A stretch of 35,970 bases of DNA. It comes from Methanothrix sp. (lineage in GTDB: Archaea > Halobacteriota > Methanosarcinia > Methanotrichales > Methanotrichaceae). This document shows, piece by piece, positions 7,442 to 15,988 of this stretch. A program made the translations under genes and the position numbers. Each line of letters opens with the position of its first letter. Positions within the stretch are counted from its first letter, which is position 1. Under the pieces are notes generated by a model. The model was not told the DNA's origin. It did not search any database and saw nothing but the letters and a program-made list of their open reading frames with translations. The stretch is from assembly GCA_018052825.1 (NCBI GenBank), contig JAGPMN010000014.1, forward strand, positions 1-35,970, given 5' to 3'.

Positions 7442-10033
7442 CTAGGGCAGCTTGAGCATGCCCGGACGTGGCTCGAAGACGTCTCCGTCTCTTCTCATGC
7501 GGTCGATGATCTCCTCCGCTTTAGATCTTTCTATGCCCAGCTCCTCCGCCCGGTCGAGAACTGCATCTCTTGGCGCAGGCCCCTGCTGCTCCCGGCTGAC
7601 ATCGCGGATGATATCCATCACGGATCTGGTCCTGTCCCTCGTGCTCTTGGTGGTGCCTGTGGCGATTATGTCGGCATCCAGAAAGCCGGTCTCCGGGTCG
7701 ACGCCCACCTTTCTCAGGCAGGCCTCCTGGATCCTGACCACGCGCCGGGCATCCTCAATGGTGACCTTCGGAGAGAGGCGCAGCCGGGCGCTGGCTTCGC
7801 CCAGGCGGATGAGCGCCTCCAGCTGCCTGGCGGTGACGGGGACGGGCTTGCTGCTGTCCTGTCCCTGGCTCCTCAGCCCCACGTAGTAGTTCAGGAAGTA
7901 ATCCCTGGCCTCGTCTGAGAGGGTGGGAAAGATGTTCTTTCGGGCATACGCCACATACTTTCGCAATAGCTCCGGCTCTATGGCCGGCTTGATCACCACC
8001 AGGGCCTCGTCGATGTCCTCCTGTGTGATATCCGGATTCCAGGAGATCTGGCTGGCCAGCTCTCCTGCGTAGTTGCTCTTCAGTATATGCTCGGCGATGG
8101 CCGAGTCCCTCTTGGTGTCCGGGTCGTCGGTCAGCACAAATATCAGGTCGAAGCGGGACATCAGGGCCGGGGTGAGGTTGATCTGGGGTGCGATGGGCTC
8201 GTACTTGTCGAAGCGGCCCAGCTTGGGATTGGCGGCGGCGAGCAGAGCACAGCGAGACTTGAGGGTGGCCATGACCCCGGCTTTGGCGACGCTTATGGTG
8301 TTGTGCAGGATGAGGCCCAGGGAGATGAATGTGTGGCTTGGCTCGACTGTGATGTCGTATACATACCTCTCGCCCTCATTGGGCACGGCCTGCACATCTG
8401 TTATCCTCAGAAATACGATCTTTTCTCCGCCCTCAGATGCCGGAGCTGTCGCAGGTGCCATCTCTCCGGCCTTAGCCTCGCAGGCGGGAATGCAGGCGGC
8501 GGCATTCTCTTCACCTGCGATGTACACAGGATGCTCTGGAGTTACAATTATCTCGCGCCCGTTTGAATACCGTATCTTAATAAAATATCCCGGAGCTGTG
8601 TGTCTGCTGACCCTATCAACATTTGCATCGAAGATGCAGTTCATGTCTGTACTTTTTATCCTTATACCCTCTTTTAAAGGGAGGATCTCGCATTCCTTGC
8701 CGGCAATCGTCTCTTCGGGCCGGGTCGCCATCAGCCTGTCCACAAGCTCGCCAATACGGGCCTTTCTGCCGTCTGAGAGCTGAATCTCTGTGGATGAGTG
8801 ATAGCTCTGCTGCTCCATGGCCTCGTGCAGTGCGCTCTTGTCTTCGCTGTTCATCTTGTCCATCTCGTCTATGGCTGCGATGCCCTTGTCGGCAAGCACC
8901 AGGGCTCCGGCCTCGATGGTCCATCGGCCGTCCCCCAGCTCGTCTTTCACTGCGGTGGCTGTGAGCCCTGCAGAGGTCGAGCTCTTGCCTGAGGTGTATA
9001 TGCCGCGGGGAGAGATCTTGGTCATGTAGCGCAGCATCTGCGACTTGGCTATGCCGGGGTCGCCCACCAGGAGGATATGGATGTCGCCCCGGATGCGGGC
9101 TCCGTCGGGAAGATGCTTTTCGAAGCCAGAGACCAGCTGCAGCGCCAGGGCCTCCTTCACATCGTCGTATCCGTAGATGGAGGGGGCGATGGAGCTTCTG
9201 ACCTTATCGTAGATCTCGGGGTCACAGGACATCTCAAGTATCAGCTTCTCCTCCTCCTGGCCTATCTCTATCTCCTCGAACTCCTGCTCCTTCATCTCCA
9301 CGGATATGCCCCGGTGGACGAGGTCGAAGTACGTGCTCTTGCCCTGTTGCGGTGATGTGCGCTGGTAGGACTTGAGAATGCCGTTGACGATCACCCGGTC
9401 TCCCGGGAAGATGCGCCCAGCCAGATCGTCCTCCAGCTCCACATCAAGGGTTTGCGGCTGCTCGCCGCCCCGCAGGTCCTCAGGGGACTCCTGCACCCGG
9501 ATCTTCTGGGCATCCACGAACCTGGACTGGGCGAGAAGCAGCTTGAAGGGGCCGCCCCTGTCGCAGGCCTGGTTCATGCACTTGAGGTTCTGGTCCTCGA
9601 ACTTGTTTCCGGTCTGCTCCTTGAAGAAGGTATAGCCGCACCTCTGGCACTGGAAGGCTGCTGAGACGATCTTGGGGCGGACTTCTGTCGCAGTTCGCAC
9701 GAGGCCGTCTATGGCCAGAAGCTTGTTTATGTGGTCGGATCGCAGCTCGCGGGTCTTGAAGTGGCGGGGCAGCTCTACAACGCGCACGTGGGCTCTGTCC
9801 AGGTAGACGTCCATAGGCAGGTCCAGCTCGAGGAGGGCAGCTTTGGCCGCATCCAGGATCTTCTCTGGATCGTCCAGCAGCTCCTCTGCGAACTCGGGAT
9901 CGTAGCGGTCCAGGTCAGGGAACCTGACGTGCAGGCTTCTCTCATCAGGATAGGAGTCGGCAAGCTCCAGCAGCTCATCCCAGTAGCGGGTGTGCAGGAA
10001 CTCCTCCCATTTGGCGACAGGATCTGCGGGCAT
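7442..10033 (-). CDS. mcm: MCM replicative DNA helicase precursor, intein-containing
   Basis: 863 residues as translated, 694 after removal of a 169-residue intein, the normal size for archaeal MCM, the ring helicase that unwinds DNA at the fork. The N-terminal domain carries a zinc site (Cys129, Cys132, Cys152, Cys157). The AAA+ core has Walker A GDPGIAKS (324-331), Walker B with DEMDK (from 389), LAAANP (sensor 1) and SRFDLIF (arginine finger). A C-terminal winged-helix region ends the protein. The intein (residues 410-578) interrupts HEAMEQQ / TISVAKAG, just after Walker B, in the most conserved part of the enzyme. There is no clear Shine-Dalgarno; the AT-rich TTTAGATA about 40-45 nt upstream may be the TATA box. 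First gene of mcm-DUF424-nmd3. Confidence 0.97.
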   Translation of the reverse strand: MPADPVAKWEEFLHTRYWDELLELADSYPDERSLHVRFPDLDRYDPEFAEELLDDPEKILDAAKAALLELDLPMDVYLDRAHVRVVELPRHFKTRELRSDHINKLLAIDGLVRTATEVRPKIVSAAFQCQRCGYTFFKEQTGNKFEDQNLKCMNQACDRGGPFKLLLAQSRFVDAQKIRVQESPEDLRGGEQPQTLDVELEDDLAGRIFPGDRVIVNGILKSYQRTSPQQGKSTYFDLVHRGISVEMKEQEFEEIEIGQEEEKLILEMSCDPEIYDKVRSSIAPSIYGYDDVKEALALQLVSGFEKHLPDGARIRGDIHILLVGDPGIAKSQMLRYMTKISPRGIYTSGKSSTSAGLTATAVKDELGDGRWTIEAGALVLADKGIAAIDEMDKMNSEDKSALHEAMEQQSYHSSTEIQLSDGRKARIGELVDRLMATRPEETIAGKECEILPLKEGIRIKSTDMNCIFDANVDRVSRHTAPGYFIKIRYSNGREIIVTPEHPVYIAGEENAAACIPACEAKAGEMAPATAPASEGGEKIVFLRITDVQAVPNEGERYVYDITVEPSHTFISLGLILHNTISVAKAGVMATLKSRCALLAAANPKLGRFDKYEPIAPQINLTPALMSRFDLIFVLTDDPDTKRDSAIAEHILKSNYAGELASQISWNPDITQEDIDEALVVIKPAIEPELLRKYVAYARKNIFPTLSDEARDYFLNYYVGLRSQGQDSSKPVPVTARQLEALIRLGEASARLRLSPKVTIEDARRVVRIQEACLRKVGVDPETGFLDADIIATGTTKSTRDRTRSVMDIIRDVSREQQGPAPRDAVLDRAEELGIERSKAEEIIDRMRRDGDVFEPRPGMLKLP
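8300..8806 (-). other. Mini-intein within MCM (169 aa, Ser1/Thr+1)
   Basis: An in-frame self-splicing element. Block A is SYHSSTEIQLSDGRKARIGEL, so the first residue is Ser rather than the usual Cys. Block B is IIVTPEHPVYIA, with the T-x-x-H pair. Block F is YVYDITVEPSHTFIS, and block G ends LILHN. The residue after the junction is Thr, a valid nucleophile. With only 169 residues there is no room for a homing endonuclease; the middle (about residues 97-128 of the intein) is an Ala/Glu-rich spacer. Pyrococcus CDC21/MCM proteins are known to carry a mini-intein of similar size, possibly at the same site. Confidence 0.93.
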
Positions 10034-10150
10034 TTACGGTTATCTGGTAAAAGGGCCAAGTATCTAAATCTATGCGGTGCGGGGCGAAAGAAATAGGGGG
10101 AGTTATGAATGATTTTATCTCTGAGGAGTGGAGAGGGCGCAGCGGGAATA

Positions 10151-10170
10151 CCCCATCCTTCAGGGTGGGG
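10151..10170. terminator. GC-rich hairpin over the HPrK-like stop codon
   Basis: CCCCATCC - TTCA - GGGTGGGG forms an 8-bp stem with one G-T pair and a 4-nt loop. The HPrK-like gene's TGA (10160-10162) lies in the loop. It could end or stabilise the sugar-phosphate transcript. Similar CCCCA-type palindromes occur at ends of IS200/IS605 elements, but no transposase lies nearby. Confidence 0.4.
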
Positions 10171-11125
10171 ATAAAATATGCCAACTCGGTTTTAATATCT
10201 CCCCGATCGCCCTCTGGCTCTCCTCCGGCGTTCCCCTGGTATTGACCTCGTGCACATGCGCCCGGGAGAGCAGCTCCCGGAAGAAGCGGCTTCTCAGATG
10301 CCGCTTGAAGCCATTGTCGACCAGCAGATGGGGATTGAAGTAGCCGCTTCTCTCCAGTATTGCCAGCGCCTCAGCTCCGTCCAGCTCCCGCACGATCTCC
10401 TCCTGCATGGGGTCGCGCTTGAGGATTATCACATCCTGCAGCGTTGTCAGCGGCAGGATCCTTCCCTTTCCCACCACCCAGCGCAGGTCCACCACCGCCC
10501 TGCCCCTGCCGTCCAGAGTGGCTTTGCCAACGAGACCGGCGAACTCCTTCCATATCTCCGCCAGGTCTGAGCGGATGTAGAAGTTCTTTTCGGAGCCGAA
10601 GGCCAGGATGTCATCCCCGAAGATCCTGCCGAAGAACCAGTCGTCTGAGACTGCACGAACCTTTGGGCTCCTGAGGAGGCCGTATGTGTGGGTTGTCTTG
10701 CCCGCCCCGGAGCCGCCCAGGATGCAGACCCCCCGGCCTTGCAGGTCCAGGCAGGCCCCGTGCACCGAGTAGATGGAGTGGTCGTCCTCCAGAATGTCTC
10801 CAGCCAGGGATAATGCCAGCGACTTTATCCAGCCGTAGTAGTCCATGTTGAATATAAAGCAGCTCCTGGAATTGGGATCGTAGAAGACGCTGTCCTCGCC
10901 CACTGCTTTATCCTCCAGGACATAGAGCCTGCCGTGAGAGCGAGTGCTCTGCGATGCGAAGTAGAAGCTCTCCTCCCAGGAGTTCTTCACAGACAGGCTG
11001 CCGGTGAGAAGCTTGATGCAGCAGCCGTATATGTCCGACTTGATCTCGTATAGCACCTGGCCGGCGTACCTCTCGATAAATTCCTCCTTTCTCTCTATGG
11101 ATATGATCTCAATCTGGTATGCCAT
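10160..11125 (-). CDS. HPr-kinase-like P-loop protein
   Basis: 321 residues from ATG 11125. Residues 121-165 (VHGACLDLQG, then GGSGAGKTT at 137-145, then AVSDDW) match the ATP-binding core of HPr kinase/phosphorylase (HprK), including its paired Asp after the P-loop. The first 120 residues do not resemble the usual HprK N-terminal domain. Bacterial HprK phosphorylates the HPr protein of the sugar phosphotransferase system; no HPr or PTS gene is visible here, so the substrate is unknown. I prefer ATG 11125, nine bases after GAGGGG, over the one at 11134 that overlaps the gpm stop as ATGA. Last gene of the PfkB-aldolase-mutase run, which suggests it senses or regulates sugar-phosphate flux; that is inference. 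Confidence 0.7.
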   Translation of the reverse strand: MAYQIEIISIERKEEFIERYAGQVLYEIKSDIYGCCIKLLTGSLSVKNSWEESFYFASQSTRSHGRLYVLEDKAVGEDSVFYDPNSRSCFIFNMDYYGWIKSLALSLAGDILEDDHSIYSVHGACLDLQGRGVCILGGSGAGKTTHTYGLLRSPKVRAVSDDWFFGRIFGDDILAFGSEKNFYIRSDLAEIWKEFAGLVGKATLDGRGRAVVDLRWVVGKGRILPLTTLQDVIILKRDPMQEEIVRELDGAEALAILERSGYFNPHLLVDNGFKRHLRSRFFRELLSRAHVHEVNTRGTPEESQRAIGEILKPSWHILSPP

Positions 11126-11130
11126 CCCTG

Positions 11131-11868
11131 TCATCCCCTCGAATTTTCTGCCCTGCTGCCGGACAGGTAGTAGCGGTCCGCGAGGCACAGTTCGCTCTTC
11201 CCCTCGCTCCCCACACTCTTCAGCTCGTAGACCAGCGGCCGGGCCGTGGCAATCTCCATCCTCTCGATGCCGGATTCCGATATGTCCTCCAGATATCTGA
11301 CGAAGGCCCGGATGCTGTTTCCGTGTGAGACCACCAGCACATCTCTCCCCTTTCTGATCTCCGGAAGGATCAGAGCCCTCCAGAAGGGCACAATCCTCTC
11401 CTCAGTGTCCTTTAGCGACTCGGACCTCGGAAGAAAGCACTCCTCCACATCCCTGTAGCGCGGGTCGAGGCCGGGGTAGCGGTCGTCATCCACTGAGACC
11501 TCCGGCGGCATCTCGTTATACCCCCTCCTCCACCTCCGCACCTGCTCAACACCGTAGACCTTCTCCACCTCGGCTTTTCTCCTGCCCTGCAGCTCCCCGT
11601 AAAAGCGCTCGTTGAGCCGCCAGCATGGCAGGGCAGGAATCCACATCAAATCCATCTCATCGAGCACAATCCACATGGTGCGAATGGCCCGCTTCAGCGA
11701 GGAGGAGAAGGCGATATCGAAGGACAGGCCGTGGCTTCGCATCAGCCGGCCGGCCATCTCCGCCTCCGCCCTGCCTCTCACAGAGAGGTCGACATCCATC
11801 CATCCGGTAAACCTGCCCTCCTCATTAAAGATGCTCTGGCCGTGTCTGAGCAAAACGAGCTTTGCCAT
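11131..11868 (-). CDS. gpmA: 2,3-bisphosphoglycerate-dependent phosphoglycerate mutase
   Basis: 245 residues, the length of bacterial GpmA, which interconverts 3- and 2-phosphoglycerate. The start LLRHGQSIFN carries the phosphorylated His. Further on are FTGWMDVDLS, LKRAIRT, LNERFYGELQG, RRGYNEMPPEV and VSHGNSIRA, all in the order seen in E. coli GpmA. Many archaea use the cofactor-independent enzyme instead, so a bacterial origin is plausible. It lies 21 nt after the aldolase gene and 5 nt before the HPrK-like gene, in one transcription unit. Confidence 0.93.
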   Translation of the reverse strand: MAKLVLLRHGQSIFNEEGRFTGWMDVDLSVRGRAEAEMAGRLMRSHGLSFDIAFSSSLKRAIRTMWIVLDEMDLMWIPALPCWRLNERFYGELQGRRKAEVEKVYGVEQVRRWRRGYNEMPPEVSVDDDRYPGLDPRYRDVEECFLPRSESLKDTEERIVPFWRALILPEIRKGRDVLVVSHGNSIRAFVRYLEDISESGIERMEIATARPLVYELKSVGSEGKSELCLADRYYLSGSRAENSRG

Positions 11869-11889
11869 TTCTCTGCTGGCTCCCCCCTT

Positions 11890-12810
11890 TTATTCCGATC
11901 TGCCGTTTCCCTGGTAGATGCTGTAGGCCTCATCGGCGCTGGCGTCCTCCACAGTCACGGCATAAATGGCATTGCAAAGGCGCACCGCCTCTAAGAGGGG
12001 CCTTTGGTGAATATTCCTGCCTGTCGCATTTCCGGCCGCCCCGCTGATGTGAATCTGGTCGTAAAGCCTCTGCAGAAATGACCTTGCGTCTGTGCTCTTC
12101 CCTCCGGCGCAGACAACTCCAGTGCGGCCGGCTGCCAGCACCGCCTCCCGGAACGCCTCTGCCGGGATGATGCCATCTTTGCTCGGATAGTTGACCTTGA
12201 CAAAGTCGCTTCCCAGCGTCGCCGCCACACCAGCCGCCCCGGCGATGAGGTGCGGGTCCTTCTCGTCCTTGACAGCTTTTCCGCGCGGGTATATCCAGAG
12301 CACAGTCACCAGGCCCGCCTGGTGTGCCTGCCAGACGATCTGCGCCGCCTGGGAGAGCATCTGTCCCTCGTGCTCCGATCCCAGGTACACAGTGTAGCCC
12401 ACCCCCAGGATATCCAGGCCGGCACTCTCCTTAAAACGCACCACCTGCCCCACATCTATCCACTGGGGGCTGTTTGGATCTGCCTGGGTGGTTTTGATAA
12501 GGTTGGTCTTGGAGTTGATCTTGACGAGATAGGGCACATCCGGATAGTCCATGCCGTATCGGGCGATGAGGCCGAGCTGGCTGGCGAAGGCCCCTATCTT
12601 CGCCCTCTCAGCGATTTTGAAGAGGTGCTCGGGATCGCCGTCTTGAGGATCTATTCCAGGGCCGAAGAAGTCGTCGTTGAGGTGCTCTGCCTTCTGGTCT
12701 CCTGCAAAGAGCATCAGCCGTCCGCTGCCTTTGGTGATCCTGGAGTAGCTGTCCACGTATTTGCGGCGGCTCTCTGCAGGCACATCCAGGGGGACTATGA
12801 CCTTTTCCAT
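11890..12810 (-). CDS. Archaeal class I fructose-bisphosphate aldolase (DhnA/DeoC type)
   Basis: 306 residues. The protein belongs to the DhnA-like aldolases that archaea use to cleave or form fructose 1,6-bisphosphate. Visible features are FAGDQKAEHLNDDF near the N-terminus, VLWIYPRGK, and GSDFVKVNYPS, whose Lys is the likely Schiff-base residue. The related aromatic-pathway enzyme (ADH synthase) is shorter and starts differently, and is less likely given the kinase and mutase next door. I choose ATG 12810, six bases after GGAG, over the ATG 12 bases upstream, where the ribosome-binding site is too close. It starts 18 nt after the PfkB gene. Confidence 0.85.
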   Translation of the reverse strand: MEKVIVPLDVPAESRRKYVDSYSRITKGSGRLMLFAGDQKAEHLNDDFFGPGIDPQDGDPEHLFKIAERAKIGAFASQLGLIARYGMDYPDVPYLVKINSKTNLIKTTQADPNSPQWIDVGQVVRFKESAGLDILGVGYTVYLGSEHEGQMLSQAAQIVWQAHQAGLVTVLWIYPRGKAVKDEKDPHLIAGAAGVAATLGSDFVKVNYPSKDGIIPAEAFREAVLAAGRTGVVCAGGKSTDARSFLQRLYDQIHISGAAGNATGRNIHQRPLLEAVRLCNAIYAVTVEDASADEAYSIYQGNGRSE

Positions 12811-12828
12811 CAATCTCTCCATATCCCT

Positions 12829-13797
12829 TCACATCGCATTTGCCTTTTCCTTTTCCTTCTCGATTACACTGCTTAAGGCAGTCACCTGCACATGGGGCAC
12901 GAGCCTGTCGAAGTCCTCCTTTTGAGCGAGAGCCGTCCCCTGATGCAGTGTGGTGGCAGTGCCGGCGGCTGCTGCATAGGCCAGGCACTGCTCCAGCTTC
13001 TTATTCTGCACCAGGCCGCTGACGAATCCTGCTACAGAAGAGTCTCCGGCACCGATGGTGCTGGCAACATCAACAGTGGGGGGCACAGCCAAAAGCTCTT
13101 TTTCCTCCGAGACCATGAGTATGCCTCTCGCCCCCATTGAGACAAGGACGATCCTGACTCCCTGCCGGTTGATCTCCCTGGCGGCGGCTGTGATCTCATC
13201 GATTCCCTTCAGCTCCCGGCCCACCAGCTCAGACAGCTCATGGATATTGGGTTTGATGATATCAGGCCGGGCGGTGATCCCGGCGCGCAGGGCTTCGCCG
13301 TCCACATCCAGGACGGCAGCGGACTCGCACCTCTTGACAATGGTTATGATCTTCCTGTAGATCTCGGGACTGACTCCTCTCGGAAGGCTGCCGCCGATGG
13401 TCACCAGATCGCCGCATGAAAGCCGCTGCAGCAGCTCTATGAACTCCATGATCTCTGAGGGATGAATCTCCGGGCCGCGGGCGTTGAAGGCCAGCTGCGC
13501 TCCCGTCTCCCTCTCGTGAATGATGATGTTTGTCCGCGTCTCCCCGGATACGTGGACGAAGTCCGTCTGTATCCCCTCGTTCAGCAGCCGTCCCTCCAGC
13601 TCCCTGCCGGCGAAGCCGCCCACAAAGCCCAGGGCGATGTTATCGATGCCCAGGTTCTTGAGAACCTTGGAGACGTCCACACTCTTGCCTCCTGCGAAGC
13701 TCCTCTCCTCTATGATGCGGTTGGAGACATCGCTCTTCACCTTTTGAACCCAGAGGGTGCGGTCCAGAGCTGGATTGAGGGTTATGGTGTAGATCAT
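12829..13797 (-). CDS. PfkB-family sugar-phosphate kinase (1-phosphofructokinase/LacC-like)
   Basis: 322 residues. The start MIYTITLNPALDRTLWV and the AGGKSVDVSKVLKNLG block are typical of the FruK/LacC/PfkB branch. GAGDSSVAGF near residue 250 carries the catalytic Asp. The substrate could be fructose 6-phosphate, fructose 1-phosphate or tagatose 6-phosphate and cannot be read from sequence alone; the aldolase next door makes fructose 6-phosphate attractive. The open frame extends seven codons upstream to a TTG, but the ATG gives the family N-terminus. First gene of the four-gene operon. This branch is mostly bacterial, so transfer is possible. Confidence 0.87.
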   Translation of the reverse strand: MIYTITLNPALDRTLWVQKVKSDVSNRIIEERSFAGGKSVDVSKVLKNLGIDNIALGFVGGFAGRELEGRLLNEGIQTDFVHVSGETRTNIIIHERETGAQLAFNARGPEIHPSEIMEFIELLQRLSCGDLVTIGGSLPRGVSPEIYRKIITIVKRCESAAVLDVDGEALRAGITARPDIIKPNIHELSELVGRELKGIDEITAAAREINRQGVRIVLVSMGARGILMVSEEKELLAVPPTVDVASTIGAGDSSVAGFVSGLVQNKKLEQCLAYAAAAGTATTLHQGTALAQKEDFDRLVPHVQVTALSSVIEKEKEKANAM

Positions 13798-13875
13798 AGA
13801 TGGCTCTATCCCTGACAACTGTAATGACCCTTTTGGCCGGCGGTCTTATTTGCCTCCATCTGCTTATCTTCTTTT

Positions 13876-14493
13876 GTGGACTTGCTCACGTGCATAAAGG
13901 CCTGGGACAGAGAGTACGCCGGCAGGGGAAGGCTCTGGGGCGGGAAGGTTGTCGGCATGCCAGCTCTGCCCGAAGGATCGAATGTTCTGGAGCTGGGCTG
14001 CGGGGACGGAAAGACCCTGGCCGGCATGCCGGATGGCTGGCTGTCATATGCCCTGGACTTCTCCCTTCCGGCGCTCCGGCTGTCTCGCAGCCTCTCCACA
14101 GCCGCTCGCCTCATCCTTGCCGACGCCTGCCGCCTGCCCTTTCTGGATAGCGTATTCGATGCCGTCTTTGCCTTTCATGTCACAGGCCACCTGCTGCTGC
14201 CCGGACGGCGCGCCCTGGCAGCCGAGGCGGCACGGGTGCTGGTCCCAGGCGGCCGCCTCTTCTTCCGGGAGTTTGCCGCCGGCGATATACGGGACGGAAA
14301 GGGCGAGCAAGTGGAGTCCGGGACGTTTCTGAGGAGAAATGGGATAGCCACCCACTTCTTCCGGGAGTGGGAGGCAGAGGAGCTTTTCTGCGATTTGCGG
14401 CCCGTATCCGTCGAGGAGTGCAGATGGAGCATGCGCATCATGGGAACTGATCTGCTGCGCTGCGAGGTGCAGGCAGTCTTTGAAAAGGATTGA
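13876..14493 (+). CDS. Class I SAM-dependent methyltransferase
   Basis: 205 residues. Motif I is VLELGCGDGKTL (37-48), followed by LILADACRLPF and FDAVFAFHVTGHLL, the standard pattern of small Rossmann-fold methyltransferases (Methyltransf_11 type). The substrate is unknown. The start is GTG at 13876; no strong ribosome-binding site is seen. The gene is divergent from the PfkB gene, with only 78 nt between them, and convergent with the secreted-protein gene, 14 nt from its end. Nothing in the neighbours points to a partner. Confidence 0.8.
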   Translation: MDLLTCIKAWDREYAGRGRLWGGKVVGMPALPEGSNVLELGCGDGKTLAGMPDGWLSYALDFSLPALRLSRSLSTAARLILADACRLPFLDSVFDAVFAFHVTGHLLLPGRRALAAEAARVLVPGGRLFFREFAAGDIRDGKGEQVESGTFLRRNGIATHFFREWEAEELFCDLRPVSVEECRWSMRIMGTDLLRCEVQAVFEKD

Positions 14494-14507
14494 GGCGTCA
14501 TTGGATC

Positions 14508-15059
14508 TCAGGAGCTGATATCGGGGAACTGGAACTGTCCGGGCACGAAGTTTGTGGCATCGGCCTCGTAGAGGTCCAGCTCCAGAATCGTGTATTCGAT
14601 CTCGTCGCCAACATCATCCGTCTCGAATATCATGGGATCGTTGTAGTGGTAATAGCCGTAAACATCATCGAACTTCCCTGCGCTGGAATTCCATCCTTTT
14701 CCGATGGTGAAGTACAGGCCGTACTCTCCATCCCTTATGCCGTCTATCTCCAGGGCATCCCTGGTCCGCAGATAAACGGCTATCCTGGGCTTATCCCACC
14801 TGTCGGTAAGAACAGCCACAGTGTCCATCGTCCAGTTGTTGTATATGACCAGCAGGCCGTATCCATCCCGTCTCATGTCGCGGATGTATGTTCCTGTTTC
14901 GGGGCGGGCCGTCTGAGCGGCATCAACCGCCTCCGGCTCTTGAGCATTGTTTTGGGAAGGCAATGTATCGTCTGTGCCGGTCTGCTCTGCAGGCTGGAAG
15001 GCCATGCCGGCTGACAGCAGCATGGCCAGGATGATGAGAGGCAGTATGTCATTTCTCAT
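14508..15059 (-). CDS. Secreted protein of unknown function
   Basis: 183 residues from ATG 15059, eight bases after GGAG. The first 20 residues (MRNDILPLIILAMLLSAGMA) are a clear signal peptide. Residues 21-55 are a Gln/Glu/Ala/Pro/Thr-rich linker. The rest is rich in Tyr, Gly and Asp with alternating hydrophobics (GYGLLVIYNN, GEYGLYFTIGKGW), which suggests a beta-sandwich domain exposed outside the cell. Two NxS/T sites are present (NWT, NSS). I do not recognise the family. It lies 45 nt downstream of the half-MFS gene on the same strand. Confidence 0.75.
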   Translation of the reverse strand: MRNDILPLIILAMLLSAGMAFQPAEQTGTDDTLPSQNNAQEPEAVDAAQTARPETGTYIRDMRRDGYGLLVIYNNWTMDTVAVLTDRWDKPRIAVYLRTRDALEIDGIRDGEYGLYFTIGKGWNSSAGKFDDVYGYYHYNDPMIFETDDVGDEIEYTILELDLYEADATNFVPGQFQFPDISS

Positions 15060-15104
15060 GAGATCTTCTCCTAGCCATGTGGCTGGCATCTCTCTATTCG
15101 TATA

Positions 15105-15734
15105 TCAGCTTTCTCGAGGATTTTGGACCATAGCAGAAGGAATGGCAAATCCGCCCGCTCCTTCCCACGGCCTGCCCTCCCTTCTCTCCAGAACTAAAAG
15201 AGCCAGGCAGCCTGCCATGCATAGTAGCCCTGCCAGAAGGAATGTGGCGTTGAAGCCCACGTGGCTGGCCACGGCCGCTCCAGCGGCACCAGTGGCAGCA
15301 GTTCCGAGACCCGTAGTGGTATGGTAGACGGACCACTGGAAGCTCTCCCTTCCCGGCTCCAGGTTGACCGACCACAGGCCCAGCCAGGTGGGATAGGCCA
15401 GGCCGCTTCCAACTCCGTAGACCAGCTCTGCCAGGTAGATATGATATATGCTGCTGGCAGACAGATATATCATGGGCACGGCTGCCATGAGCAGCGTTCC
15501 CACCATCAGCCAGCGGGCTTTTCCCGGCTGGCCGTCTACATAGTGGCCGAAGGGCAGCTGCACCAGCGACTTGGTGAGCAGGAAGAGGGCGCTCGCCATG
15601 CCGGCGGTGAGCATCGTGCCACCAGTCACGCCTCCATCGTTAATGTAAATGGCCAGTATGGGCTGAATCAGCCCAAATCCGGTCAGGACGAAAATGTCCG
15701 AGAGCAAGAGCAGCCTCATAGTGCGGTTCATCAT
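15105..15734 (-). CDS. Half-length MFS transporter-like membrane protein
   Basis: 209 residues with about six hydrophobic segments. FGHYVDGQPGKARW between segments 2 and 3 fits the MFS loop signature (G-x-x-x-D-x-x-G-x-x). Normal MFS carriers have 12 segments in about 400 residues. The stop here is clean, and the 45 nt to the next gene cannot hold the missing half. Either it is a genuine six-segment member that pairs with itself, or an ancient truncation. GGAGGTGA lies six bases before ATG 15734, so it is well translated in principle, and ATATAAAAT and TATTATAAT upstream suggest its own promoter. Confidence 0.75.
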   Translation of the reverse strand: MMNRTMRLLLLSDIFVLTGFGLIQPILAIYINDGGVTGGTMLTAGMASALFLLTKSLVQLPFGHYVDGQPGKARWLMVGTLLMAAVPMIYLSASSIYHIYLAELVYGVGSGLAYPTWLGLWSVNLEPGRESFQWSVYHTTTGLGTAATGAAGAAVASHVGFNATFLLAGLLCMAGCLALLVLERREGRPWEGAGGFAIPSAMVQNPRES

Positions 15735-15988
15735 AGCGAGTCACCTCCAAATTTTATATGATAATAATTATAATACTCTACAAAATAAGCCGTATCCAGG
15801 AATAATTTGCATTATTCATGAAGGAAAAGGATACAGCCGGAGCTATGTTAGAAGAAGGTCCGTTCTAAACCGGATTTTAATGTGATGCAGTAAACGATTG
15901 CGCTTAGCTCCATCGCTGGTTTTTCGGTCAGGCTTCTATATAAACCTATCTGCCTCTCTCCGTGCTAATCGATATCATGCAGGCGAGT

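Noticed and set aside
8073-8783. 236-residue plus-strand frame opposite mcm and its intein
   Set aside because: It mirrors the coding strand and has no family features. It crosses the intein boundary, which a real overlapping gene would be unlikely to do.
14490-15014. 174-residue plus-strand frame opposite the secreted protein
   Set aside because: The minus-strand frame has a signal peptide and ribosome-binding site; this one has neither.
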